64,000 bases of DNA, from the NCBI GenBank assembly GCA_036877525.1, contig JAZGTH010000058.1, forward strand, positions 9,544,001 through 9,608,000, written 5' to 3'. Position 1 is the first letter of the stretch. Every line of letters starts with the position of its first letter. Both the position numbers and the translations under genes were made by a program. Below the pieces are notes generated by a model that had not been told where the DNA came from, did no database searches, and worked only from the letters and a program-made list of their open reading frames with translations. Origin of the DNA: Chromobotia macracanthus. Taxonomy: Eukaryota; Chordata; Actinopteri; Cypriniformes; Botiidae. Below, in pieces: positions 31,501 to 46,100 of the stretch.

Positions 31501-34500
31501 AAAACATGTAACGCCATGAGATGCTTTAAGAGGCTTGCAATGCAGCTGGAGTGAATGCATTAGAGACAACTTGTCATCTTGTTCGTATGAAATCAGTGGA
31601 GAAGGTATAAAACCAGAGCAGAGCAAAAGCACACACATCTACAGCATTAAATGGTTATGCACAAGAGATTTTATATGCACCAGACTACCAGAAGCGTCAT
31701 GAGGTCCAGCTGAAAGAAAGCTTAGAGGTTTAATTGAGAAAGCTGATTTAGTCTGATCTTCAGTGCACTTCCAACAAGCAGTTACGTTCATTGCTTGTTT
31801 TTAAACTTTATAGTGTTTGTCATGCTATGTTGACATACTAAAATTTTTTTGTTCAAGATGCTGGTCCCCAACCAGCCTTTGTAACTAACTTATACGCTTG
31901 TCAACGTGCTTCACGAGGTACATTTTGCTGGTTAATGGGATGCCTACACTGGTGCATCTGTTAGAATAGCAGAAACTAGCACAAAGCATGCAGTGAAGAC
32001 CAGGTTATGGCAGAAGGAAAACACATGAAGCATAACACTCACAAAACACCATATTACCAAACAGCAAAGTATCCAAACTGCATCTCTGCATTTAAGTGCA
32101 GACCAGCAAATGCAAAAGATAAAGTAAACAACTATAAAATAAGTGTTGTGTCTGCAGGAGTAAAACTCAATATTAAAACTGCATCTAGGCTGTGGCACCA
32201 ATCAGTATGTTTCTTCTCAAGAGACAGTGAAGATATCTGACATCCTTGTTGGAGCATGATGCACTCTGCTGAAGGATATGAGGTAATGGGGTCAGATTCC
32301 TGCAGCACTTTGAGCTGAGACATTATACAATTATTCTAACAGTATATTGTAGCAATTTCTCGAGAGGACAGGTCGATCGCGACGCTTGAATCACCACCAC
32401 ATGATTTCTGGATAATGCGTCTGTTTAAAACAAACTTACAATCATTTTTTCTTTACCGTTATCCTTTTAGATGTCAGTGTAAAAATGTACAACCATGCAA
32501 ATTCATGTGCATTCAAGTTTTTTTATCCATTTCAGTTGTACAATTCCAGCAAAAATAATCCTAATCCACAATCTGCTTCCAGTTTGGACACATCTGAGAA
32601 GATCTGTGCCATTTATGAGCCTAAAATGCTCCTCACAAGTTAGTTTTCGACATACAAGAAGTATAGCCAAACCTGTATACAGTAACACTACAAACACGGA
32701 CAGAGATGTGAAAATTCATTCATAAAAGCCACACACATTACACAAACACATACACTTCAAAAATGACACTAATGAATGAATCATCCAGATGAATGTGTTG
32801 TGAGTGCAAAGAATAGCACAGATTTGTGATAGCAGCAGCCTGAAAAGGTCGACACAAAGCCATTAAACGTGTGCTGTCTGTGAGGATGAGGAGGTGATGA
32901 TGAAGGCAGAGATACGTATCAGTAGGAAACAGCAGCCCTTGGAGGGTTGGTGGAGGGGTCGATCATGCGCGGTGATACGAGGAGCACAACATGAGGAGAA
33001 GTAGGGGCTGATGGGAGCAGAGGAGGGAGAGGATGAGATGGAGATGGAGGGAGGAGAAGAGGAGGAGGTGGTGAAGGGTTCCGGGTGCTTTCGGATGCTC
33101 CCGCGGGCCACAGAGCACATGAGGATGTATTTAACCCTTTGTGTGCTCTCGTTCAGCAAACAGGACGGAGAGGATGAGGAGGGTAGGAAGGGGAGGGATG
33201 AAGAGGTGGCATCAGACATGCTCTTTCCAGTCTAGAAAGTGCAAACAGACTTTTAACAGTAAATGACAGATACAAGAAAAAGAGAAACATGATAATTCAA
33301 TGATTAATATATCTGGCCATGATGAGCTCACGATCTGTCGACAGCAACAGTTTTACAGATCTGGGCATTCAGACACAAGGGTTAAACACTAATGACTGAT
33401 GCATGATGTTTTTACAGCTGTTGTTACATTTCCTGTCACATTAACATGCAGTTATACATAATCAGTTGAATTAATATGCAGTAAAAGCAATGACAAGCCA
33501 TTGGGTTAAAACACTTTAATATCACACTAAACACTCAAAGGCCACAAAATAATAAACAAGGAGCAGACACTTACAATGTATAAAAGAGAATGTGAAAATA
33601 AAAGAATGTGACATAAATTGTTTTTTTTTACATAGAGATACTGAATATGAGCTCTGACATGTATAAAGATGATGTTGGTTTAAAACAATATCATTTCATC
33701 AAAATAAACCAAAACACTTGCTACAGTGTTCGTTAAAGGTGAACCGAGTAACTTTATTCACTGTGAAAAGGTTTCGCCTTAAAGCTGCAATCCGTAAATT
33801 TTGCCTCTCTATCGCCATCTCTGTTTAAAACATAAAATTACAGGGTACTTGCAGAGTTATTTTCTTAACATGGATGATAAGTTCAAATTCTAAACAACTG
33901 CTGTAAGAACAAGCTCCAAACTCTGCACCATCTACAGTACAGGACAGGTTTTTTCCTGAGAAATCGGACTCGACAGCTCATTTTATAAATCATAACTTAC
34001 TGTTGAGAATCAGGTTAAGGTAAGGAGATTGTGTCCTGTATAATCTGTATAACCAGTATAACTGATTTTTGTTCATTTTTAACCAAAAGAGTTCAAACGA
34101 ATTGCAGCTTTAGCAGTAATACTAACAAATAATACTACATACATATATGAAAATTATTAAAATGGGATGAAAACTCATAATTCATAACAGTAGCTTAGAA
34201 AAAGCCAACTTGAGATTGCATGACCATTTGAATACTACTGACTGTATCTTAATACCTCTTCTAGTTTTGGACACGGATACAACAATCAGTCACATCAGAG
34301 AGCAAAACAGAAAGAAAAAATTACTCCTTACACCTTACAACTTGAAATTATATATAATACATCATTGAACTGAATGATAAAATCCATTACACTGGTCTAA
34401 AGAACCATGAAATTAAACCAGGAAACAGAAATATGTTGAAAAAGCTGCTGTGTGAGCCAACGGTACGCAGAGTGAGGAAATACATCGAGTATCTTTAGGG

Positions 34501-37500
34501 TAATCCAAGATGGTTTCAACAATTCTATGTACTTTGGAAACCTTGATGATTAAAAACGTACCTATCCAGCTACATATTAGCATGCAGCACGATTAGAAAT
34601 GGCCAATACAGAGAAAATGAAGGAAACGGAGGAGAGATGGCAAGAGGCAGGTGTGTACTTACATGGGTTGGGAAGGGTTGGAGGGAGGGGTAGGTCTCCT
34701 CAGGGTAAATGGTCTCTCCCTTGGAGAGTAAGGGCTTCAAACCCGAGCTGGTTTCATACATAGACATGGGGCGGCTCGCCCGAGCAGACAGGTGCCGTTT
34801 CAGGGCAGAGGAGGAGGAAGAGGAGAAAGAGGAGGAGGGACTGGAGGGATTGGGGTGGTCGGGGCCCTGGGGCGCCTGATAGGGCTGTTGAGCTGAGACC
34901 TGGCGCCTGAGAGAGCTGTTCTCACTTTGCAGAGACTGCAGCTGAAGAGAGAAATGAGTAAGCAAGAAAGACAGAAAAAAAGCAGAAACTGTGGCAAAGC
35001 TTAGCTTACAGAGAAACTGTCGATCAACAGAATCACATAACGATGTTTAGCTCTAATTATCAACTAGAATGTCGCCCCCTACAGTCCGGCTGAACATTTA
35101 CATTAGCCAAAAAAGACATGAATCGTACCTATTTTTCTCGTAAATAACAATGTAAATGATATTACACATGTAAAAATTAACTCCATTTCCTAGTGTAATT
35201 GACTTGGTCAAAATGGCTTTAAATGTGGCAACTGAAATGGTCGATATTGTTTATTGGTTGATTGGTGATAACTAGCACAAATACTAGTAAAATCAAAAAT
35301 ATTTGCTTTTAGAGCATGATTACCCTGTAGGTTTTTTGATGCATCTGCACAGGGTTTGTGAGATTTTGACAATTCCAATGCTAATTAAATTAATCAATTC
35401 AGTACAATTAAATAAATATTACATAATTAAATATTTTAATTTTATAAACAAATAATTCAATTAACTTCTAAATATCTTTGAAATCTAATTAAATTCACCA
35501 CACATACTAGAAGGTTAACACTAAAAATCTCTTGGGGTATGTCCAATAAATAATTTAGGTCACATGACTTCAGCTGACCAAAACGTTAGGAAACGTAATG
35601 TAGAGTTAATAAATCCAAACTTCTAAACAACAATAGTCAAAGTTAGCATGCAGGCACTGGCGGATGCAATGTCTAGTTTAAACAAGAAAGCATAAGTTAG
35701 ACATGCTTTTGAAACTCTAGGGACATACAGCCACCTTAGATAGAAGCCAGCTCAGAGAAAAGCCAGCTCAGAGAAAAGCCAGCTCAGAGAAAAGCCAGCT
35801 CAGAGAAAAGCCAGCTCAGAGAAAACCAGCTCAGACAGAAGCCAGCTCAGACAGAAGCCAGCTCAGACAGAAGCCAGCTCAGACAGAAGCCAGCTCAGAC
35901 AGAAGCCAGCTCAGACAGAAGCCAGCTCAGACAGAAGCCAGCTCAGACAGAAGCCAGCTCAGACAGAAGCTAAGCAGCTCTAGAGACAGAAACACTGGCC
36001 AGGATCAGACAGGAAATGATAAGAATATATACATAACATAAGAGCTCACAGAATTTGTTCATGATGACACCATTTTGGTCATCACTATTTTTAACCAGCC
36101 AAATGTTTACCAACCAATGCAAAGCCACACAGCTCTATCCCACAAAAAGTCACTGTGACCCAACTCAAAAACATACAACCTTTATATCTTTTCTGCAGGT
36201 AATCATTTAACAACACTTTCAGGTCATCACACTTTTTTTAGGAACTCAAAACGTAAATTGTGGCTGTTTTGTTTCAGGTGTTTCAGTCATTTATCAGACA
36301 AAAACATCTATAACCTTCAAGTTTCACTGCACATCGCCATCTCTTAAAGATAATTGGTTGAGAAATGTAACAGGAAACAGGCTGAAACTGTAACTTCCTT
36401 AAAAGCAAGACAGCTGACTGGAGCGTGCAGCACTGAGCAAACGTTATGAAAAATACCACCCGATTATTCAAGACTGTTTTAATCTTGAAACTATAAGCTC
36501 CTTCAGCCGTGTGTGGATTACAGTATTTATTGTTGGTTTTTGCAACTAATATATAATTCACTTAAAACCGTTAATGTGAGTTGTTAAAATCAAAGAGAAA
36601 TATTTAAAAAGTTCAGTTCTGGAATTTAGAGATTACAACCATTATTCAATGCATTATTTATCTGCAGAGAGAAACTCTTATATATAATTTAATTTATATA
36701 TACCTCTTATATAATTCATATGTAAGGTACAAACATACAGTTGTAGCCACTGATACACAAGACTTTTTACAGTTAGGGAGGTTAGCAAGCCATACATTCA
36801 GTTCTGACTTCAAACCATCTTTCATTTTAGAATTAGAGCATCCTTTCCAGGGGGATGGAGGTCAGGATCATGCTGGTTATTTAAACACAGTTATTACAGT
36901 ATTATTTTGACAACAACATTCCAGAGGATGTTAAAGGAACAGTTCACCCAAAAATGAAAATTCTTCCATACTCTCTCCCTGTCATTCCAAACCTGCATGA
37001 ATTGTTGTAGATATTTTGAGTTGTTCATGATTGTTATATGTCTCTAGATTTTGGTCCATACAGTGGAAGTCAATGGGTGCCAATGTTGTTGTACTTCAGA
37101 ATATCTTCTCTTTTGTTTCTTGAAAGCAAAAAGTCATACAGGTTTGGAATGACATGTGGTTGAGTAAATGATGGCAAAATTTTTATTTTTGGGTGCACTG
37201 TCCCTTTAGGGATCAGGACTGAATCAGTAGTGACATTAGGAGTCATACAGGTCACCTGTGATGTCACCCACAAGATCTGTAGGTGTGGGCTTTCAAAAGT
37301 CTTGCTTTCCTCAAGCTGAGGAACTGAGAGAACAAATGCTCCTCAGACCAGGACGTTCAGCACTCACTGCTGAACTTCTGGTACCTTTTTCTGCATCATC
37401 CTCAGCTCTTCGCTCAGGTTATTGTTGGCCTTCATTAGTGCCTGTATTTTGGCCTCAGAGGCTGAAAGCGCGTTCTTCACTTCCAGAAAGTCCTGCACGG

Positions 37501-40500
37501 AGATCGGTCCATCTGACTGGTCGGAGTCCAAACTCTGAAAAAAGCAGGAGATGACAGAAAACATGCATGCACACACGGGTCAAAAATGGTACAAGAATGT
37601 AACTTTTCATAAATCTGACCAATTTCAACAGTTCCATGTGTGCACAGTGTTAGACCAAGTTACAACCTTAGCTCGGTCTGCTTTTCCCATTCGCAATTCG
37701 ATATCCGTGTCCTCATCAGACGCCACGCTGTCATAGTCTGGCTGGTCGATTTCTTGGCTTTCACTTCCATGACGACTATTCACACTTTTGAAGAAAACGC
37801 TGTCAACACTGTCTATAAAGAAACAGACACATGAATCATGAAACAACAGATGAAGCCTGAGAAAACTCTAGGCTGCTGTGTTTGAACGCATTACCTTTAG
37901 GACTTGGGATTAAACTCCCCTGCTGGCGTCGCTTTGCATCACTCAGAATATCGATCACAAGTGTGGCAAACTCATGAGCATTAAATCTTGCAAGCTTCTG
38001 TCGTCCCTGGAAAAGAAATTCAAGTAATATTCACCCACAACGAAAACCGTGTCGTTCTATTTTTCTGTCATTCCTAAAATGCTGTTTTCTTGGCTTGGTT
38101 TGTCTTGGCTTGGCTTTGGTTTGTCTAAGCTTTATTGTGTACTCAGCTAATGGGGAACATTCTAAGAAAGTTGGCTAACCTTGTCTAAAAGTTCTTTCAA
38201 AGTTAGCAAAAATGTTCTTGTAGTAACATTAGCAGAATGTTTTATAAAGTTAAGTTATAATGCTAATACAATGCCTAAAAAACTGGATGTTTCAAATGTT
38301 CCAAGAACATTCAAAATAACATTTTTAACATTATTGTTACTTTATGGAAATGTTAGGGAAACATTCTTACAACCTAAAATTGTTAGCTGGGTGACGCCAC
38401 TTCCTTCTGATTTCGTGCCACTTCTGGTGACATGTTTGTCTGGCACATTTCTGCAAGTTGCAGTTTTATCAGCATGAAAGGCTCTATACAAAATGTCACT
38501 TGTCTAAAGTGTAATGTCTTTGATTTCCTGCTAATGTGAGTTTAGTGTGAATATATGTACTGTACTCGCCTGGTTGCGTGTTGATGAGTACTCCGGGTTC
38601 ACAGGAAGGAAAGGCACAACTGTTGTCTCAGTTACCAAGGTGCTGTGGTTCTGAGTGGCCAGCCAAACTGCAAGAGACAAGAGAGAAGACGCTTAACAAG
38701 AGAAATGCATTACACTGCCGTGCCTGCATAAAGTCATGCAAGATTTCATGCATGCAGTCTTTTGTTCATCATTTTGAATATCTGCGCATTTTGCATGATC
38801 TCACCTGCATCTGTCTCTCTTCTGTCCACCTCGTCGTACACATCCATCGCCAGTTCTTCAAACAAATGATGACTGAGCTGTAATGACAGTTGTTGACATT
38901 TACATTTATGTCTTTAGCAAACACTTATCCCAAGTGACTTAAAATGAATTCAAGTCCTTATACATTTGATCAATTCATGGGATTGAACCTATGACCTTGG
39001 TGTTGCCAGCACCTTTCTCTACAAGTAGGGAACACACATCTTAATGTACTTCTTATAAAACTGTATAAAACGTTTCCTATAAACATCAACTTCTTCCAGT
39101 TAAAGAGCAAATTTAGCATCATTTGTATTAGCAACAGGCAGATTAAGGGTTTTGGGGGTTGGGGCACTTAACCACCATCTGCCCTGAGATGCCCCACGGT
39201 TTCCTCTGTGCTCGGTCTCTTTTTGTTTAGAAGCCTGATATGTCAATGTATTGCAAACAAACAAGAAGACTTACAGACTGCAGTTTCCTTTTCGCAGCTT
39301 TTGCAAACTCCGATAACTCCACACTGCTATAAAAACGAATACATTTTTTTAACGTTTATATTGCTATAAAAACAAATAAATTTTTTTTAAACATTTATAT
39401 TGCCCTAAAAACATTGTGACCGCAAACAGTTGATTTTCAATTGTCTTTCTCAATGGCAAATACTTACACATTCCTTTTTCATCAAAGACAGCAAAAAGAC
39501 AGAATGACAAACATAACAACATTACTGCAGTCATAAAGCTCCCATCAGACTGCAGCTACAGTCATACTGCACCTCTGATTACTGTTCCAGCACTGCAGAC
39601 AGACATTCTGGGGTGTGATCAGTAGATTCCAGGACAGCACGTTCCAAAACAAGACTGAGCACATCCCAGAATTCACCTCTGCAGCAGAAACCTCTGGCAT
39701 CACCAGTATCATTAACAAGAAAACTATACCATATATAATGATTATTATTACTACCTGTCCGCCATCTGTGGTATAATGAAATGTTGTCCATTCTTGTGAT
39801 CTAAAACATAGACATTAAACAAACATTGACTAAAGTTCACTTTAGTAACATTTTGTCACGTGCTTTCGTAGTTTTATTGATTTATTTTTAATATTGCTAT
39901 GAAAGTTTTTATTTACTTTCAGTTAATAACTTTCGTTTATGTTTTAAGTTTGTAAGAGAAAGGTTTTAGTAAACTATAATAACCTTGATCAGCACCTGCA
40001 CTTTAAAAGACATTTGCACATATCACACGATAATACATTTGCATATATAATAAACTGTAAAATCAATTTTCAATTCAATTTTAAACGTGCACTATTAAAG
40101 ATACACAAACCATACCACTGTGGAGCGTTAGTGAGCCATGTGGCACTTTAGACCATTAACCCAATAAAACTGCCACATCAACGTGTCAGTTCTCATGAAA
40201 TTAGCAGCCGACTCACCAGGTTTCCGCCCACAGAGGTAGAAGGCCAGTCGGTCTGTAAGCTCATACTGTATCTCCACCAGCCGGTCTGCTAGGTCCTGAT
40301 GGCCGGACTGCCTTGATCACAAACAACACAACTATGTTATGACACATGGGTAATTTGAGCTTAAATAAAGAGCCGTTTTAGTTACTGGATGCTTTAACAC
40401 CATATTGACAAATGTAATCAATACAGCCAGATTTCACTGCACAGTTTGCAGAACGCAAACCAGCGGGTTTGGGTCCATCAATATAGCAGCTATTGATTAC

Positions 40501-43078
40501 CTTGCATAGTCGATGGGTGTTTTGCCACTAGAATCTGGAGCGCCAGGGTCCGCCCCATAAACGCACAGTAGCTCCGCCTGGCACACCTGTCCTGCTTTAG
40601 CCGCTACATGCAGGGGTGTGTTTCCTTTTTCCTGTTTAAAATCCAGTTCATAACCATTAAACCAGCATTGATCATTTAAACAGTCTGAATTGAATCAAAC
40701 AAGACAAATGACATGGAGAGCAAAGGTTTTACCGGGTGGAAGAAATTTGCTTGAGCTCCGAGCGACAGTAAGCGCAAAGAAGTCTCAAGATTGCCGGTTC
40801 TAACGCTCGAGTGAAGTTGCTATAGAAACAGAAAAACTGCACATCAATAGACATCACATACCTGACAGCAGACGTCATGATTTGTCGTCAGAATTGACCC
40901 TTGATAAGCCCCGCTCCTCTTAATTACTGTTGCTATGGCTGGTAAACAGGTTCATTTGGGCTGACAGAAATTTTATTGTAAGAATAAAATAAAATGTTAC
41001 TTTGTTTTCTGTGTTTTGGGGGACCCAAACAACGTTTTACTACGTTTTTGTATACATATGGAAAATTTGAAACGACCCAAATACACAGGATTTCCATAGA
41101 TCATTAGACAAGAACAGCTAGCAAGATACGATTGGTCAGTATTCTATACTGGGCGGGGCTTAGCAAATAGTCACATGGGACTAATTCATTTGCACTGCTA
41201 CATTTGGATGGATACACACTGGATGGATAAATGGATGCATCAAATATTTGAAAGACAAATATTAACCACTGGGGGTAATAAGGAGATGTATCCATTAAAC
41301 GGGAAACTCTCTCAATACCTTGCTTAGATCTGCGGCCGCTGAACTGTCATCGTCTCGACAGGGTAAACGATGGACGAACGCCAGCATTTGATACTTGGCT
41401 TTCACGAATTCTGCCTTGTTGGGACTTTTCAGCAGATGAAAAACAGAACAATTAGGTCAGTTAAGGCAAATTTGGAAGGCTTGACATGCATCTCAGTTTA
41501 CTTGCCAGAACTCACTCTTATCAAAACAAAGTTGAACATTTTTTAAACTCACTGGACTTTATCCTGAGGATTGGCTTTGCGTTTGCCACTCATAATGGAC
41601 GAGGGGTCCAAAAGTGTGTGCTCCCAGATTGCATTAGCACCATTGTTGTACAACATCTGAACCATCTGTGGATGAGAATGAAACGTTGGGCATAAATGCA
41701 TCACAAGACAAAAATTCAGCATGACAACATGCTCTTTAAATGTCTCTGAGTCACTCTGGCAAAATGACCCTCGAATCTCAAAACAAACCTCCTACAAACA
41801 CACAAAAGACTCTATTGACTGTAATGAGCTTTAAATAGAAAATGTGGAAAAGGAAATCAGCTGGTGAAATAAGACATGTTTACTACTCAATAAAGACACT
41901 GGATCAACAGAGGCATTATTAGATGAAAGCCACAAGGCATGTACCTTGAGAGAACAGGAAATTGTGAGAGAGGAAACCGTACAAGCACATGCTAGGGCTG
42001 CAAGATATATCAAAATTATCGAAATATCACAAACGTGCATATCGCAATCGTTTGCAATGACTGAATTATTTTAATACTTCAAAACGTTATAAAAGTCAAA
42101 GTTTAAGACGATCTTAATTGGAATATTTATTTCTTTTCCAGGAAAAATGTGAAATGAAAGTTGATCATAAAATTTTCAGTTTACATCTATATTTTAATAT
42201 AATTTTAATTGATTTTACAAACTTAAAACACTATCGCATTACATATCGCTTATTGCATTATTTTGCAAGTTATCGCATGTTTTCAATAACGTGCAGCCTT
42301 AGTACGCACTACTAAAGTATGCAGTGTTGGAAATAGAAAGAAATGCAAAGGCAGTTATGTCTCTTCTCTGCATACTTGCGTCTAACTGGTGCATCTTTGA
42401 AGCAACCACAGAACTGGTCCAGGGGAAGCACTTTCAATACTAACCGAGATTTAAGAGAACTTCTAATGGCAGGGTCTCAGATGATCCATGCAATGCAGGC
42501 TGACCGGTAAAAGCTTATGAAACAAACCTAATGAATGCGTGTCTAAGTGTTAGTGTTACCTGCAGCTGGGTGGGCGGCCAAGGCGTGTGCGACAAATGCC
42601 GCACTTGCGAGTTGTGGCGACCCAGACTGCGGTGAACGCCGCAGCACTCGTCGCATATCAGAACTCCTCTGTTCACAGATGCCCAGCGAGGATCTGGGGG
42701 AATCGCAAGAATCAACAGCTTAACAGGGAGTAAACAAACAGCACGCATGAGCAGCACATTTACGATTGATCAGTGCACAGTAATAACACTAATGGAGCTT
42801 TTCGGCTGGCGCATAACAGCACCAATGCAACTCTTAAAAGACTCATGCAGGGAAGCTGTTTTATAGATGAATATTCTGGAAACTCAAATGGCTCACACAG
42901 CTTTTTTTTGTATTATGCCATGTTCATTTTTCATTAAACATAAGTTTATCTTCAGTTGTCCACCTCTAGCACCCTGAACTCAGCTAACAAGGAACGTTGG
43001 CTATTTTTTTTTAAGTTCTCTCAAAGTTATTAAAACATTGTTGCAGTAATGTTAGTAGAACATTTTTCTAATGCTCTT

Positions 43079-43152
<74 letters not shown>

Positions 43153-46100
43153 CAATGACAACAACAAAATGTAGGTCTCAGTTCTTCCTTATAAGGCCAG
43201 CGTAGAGCGAGCTGAATGTCATTTTATGCATGTCTGTAAACGCGCCGACTTCCTCTTTCATGCGCAAGCAACAAACCACAACAAATGCGATGCAGCTGCG
43301 CTTCACTTCCAGGGTACGAGCAGGTGACTGGGAAACACTATTGAATGGCATCTAACTTTCACTACCTCACTACTGCAGATTATTTGAGTGGGTTATCTAC
43401 TGCAGTGGTTAACTAGACATTAGGTTGCAAACAAACACAGTATTAAATTAGTTAACGTATTCTTTTACGTTAATAAACGTTACCTCATTTGTTACCTCAA
43501 ATAAACAACCATTAACACAAGCCCAACAGTATGATAAAACAGATAATTTTGTAAATGCATAATCAACAACAGAAATGTGAAATATACATGGAAGAAACGC
43601 TGGGATAAATATTGTATTAGTACTAGCCATATTACCAACTGACAGGTAAATATGTGGCATAACATCTCCGAGTGGTGTTTTGAACAGAAGCACGGCCGTG
43701 GACATCAACAAAAGTTATTAAAATAATGGAGAACCAATGCTGTACTGCACATAAAAGCCTGAAAACCCACGATTACAGAACAGCCAATCACAGCTCTCCC
43801 AGTACACAAGTTCACAGAACAGCCAATCACAGCTCTCCCAGTACACGAGATCACAGAACAGTCAATCACAGCTCTCCCAGTACACAAGATCACAGAACAG
43901 CCGATCAGAGCTCTTACAGTTCACGAGATCACAGAACAGCAAATCAGAGCTTTGCCAGTACACTACAAAATCACAGAACAGCCAATCAGAGCTCTCCCAG
44001 TACACAAGATTACAGAACAGCCAACCACAGCTCTTACAGTTCACGAGATTACAGAACAGCCAATCAGAGCTCTTACAGTTCACAAGATCACAGAACAGCG
44101 AATCAGAGCTTTGCCAGTACACTACAAAATCACAGAACAGCCAATCAGAGCTCTCCCAGTACCCTACGAGATCACAGAACAGCCAATCAGAGCTCTTCCA
44201 GTACTCCACAAGATCACAGAACAGCCAATCAGAGCTCTCCTAGTATACTACGAGATCACAGAACAGCCAATCAGAGCTCTCCTAGTATACTACGAGATCA
44301 CAGAACGGTCAGTCGGAGCTCTATCAGTTCACTAGACTTTTATCCAAAGTGACTTAAAGAGAGCATTTCACATTTTGTCCTATAAACCAAACATGAACAC
44401 ATCAATACTTCTCACTGGTCTCATCCATCATGGCTGTTCATGTTTTGAACAGAATGCCACTCCTCGCCCCCTTCACTAAATCCCGATGCCAAACTGGGGT
44501 CATCAACTCTGGGCCCATGACTAATGCGTCTGAGCAGCCCGTGTTCGTATTTTCAGCACTGTATTTATTGCAACTCCTCCCCCAACTTTTCCCAAGGGCA
44601 GATTCTGGCCAACTCGCAATTTCACTTCCTTCAGAAACACTGTCAGGTCAAAACATGTGAAATCCCCAAAAACAAAGAATTTTGTGGTCTGCATTTTGAC
44701 TCAAGAGCTGTTATAGGCAAAAGCTTACACGCCTAACTAAAACTGAAATCACATTTTTTTCGACACCTTTTATACAGATTTGATCCTTTTATAATAAATG
44801 TATTCGGTTTGTAAAATTGGAAATTTTCCTATTTCATATTGAATAATTTAGAAAGAAACTGGATCCTTCCGTTTTTTCGGTTGGGTGGGGAAATTGCTTC
44901 CCATACGTATGAGTCTGGTTTCACAATCAGTGTAAGGGATATATATTACAACTGTACAACACCGACAGAGAGATCATCTGTCTATATTGAAGTCTGATCT
45001 GCTGATAAGCTGAGAGTTGCCGAGAAGTAAAAGTCACTTCCCTTCAAACACAGGAAGTATCAAACAACAGCTGCAAAAAGGCCAAGGGTAAGAATCAAGC
45101 AGCTGGCACATGCATCACTCCCCTCTCGTCCCCTTTCTCGCACCCCTACTCTTCTTCTCTCTCAGCTCCTCCACATAAAGTCACCCAGCAGCTAAAATAA
45201 AACCCCGGTCCAGATCGACTAAAAATATTCACACCCCAACAACAACTGCCCCATGACACCGACAAGCCGGGGCAGCTCGGGCCAGCTGGTGACTGAGGCG
45301 TAACTAATCAAGAGGAATCAATATGAGACGTACTGAACCACCGAACATAACAAACCAGCTGTCTGACAAAACATTAGCCATCATTCATAGTTCCAGCACC
45401 ATAATATGTCTATCCTAATGACGGCATATTTGGCCAGATATGTATATGAAATGGTTCTTCATCATTTTTCATTATGCAATTTGGGGTTCATTTCAGCTGG
45501 AGATTTGGGGGTTCATAAGTTGGACTGAAAATGATTTTGTGTTTCATGGTCGATGCATCTGTCACCAGGGCAGTAAATGAACTTTATCTGAACGTTGTGT
45601 AATTGGGAAAAGCATTTCATTTCCTCCTGCATGTCAGGGCAAACATAGTAACCCGGCTAACAGGGAACGTTCTCGCAACGTTGGCGAACATTTCTATCAA
45701 AGTTATCAAAAACATTCCTGGGGTAACGTTAGTAGAATGTTTAATGTTATATATCAAATATACCAAAGACGTTATTCCTAAGTTGTTAGTGGAACGTTTT
45801 AACAACGTTACAGGATTACAAAATGTTGGAATAACGTTATATAACCAAGCAGTAATTCCTGGAATTTTCTAAATAGGATTTGTAACGTTTCTGTTACTCA
45901 TGGAAACGTTAGGGGAACGTTCTTACAACCTAAATCTGTTAGGTGGGACCCTGTTAGCTGTTGCTTTCTTTTTTTTTTCCCTTTTTTTCTGGAGTACCCC
46001 TTGAGAAGTTAAGTGCCCTTAAAAGTGCATGTACCTACTTGTTATCAGGACATTAGGAAAGTAGGAAAATGTTGAGTCAACGCCGCATGGCTGCGTTTCA

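Noticed and set aside
35744..35970. Direct repeats resembling a CRISPR array
   Set aside because: Units are contiguous without unique spacers and lie in a vertebrate intron.
43726..44352. 208-codon ORF with 13-residue repeats (HRTANQSSPST)
   Set aside because: The 39-bp period is divisible by three, so frames stay open on both strands; it lies in a git2 intron and has no promoter or homology that I recognise.
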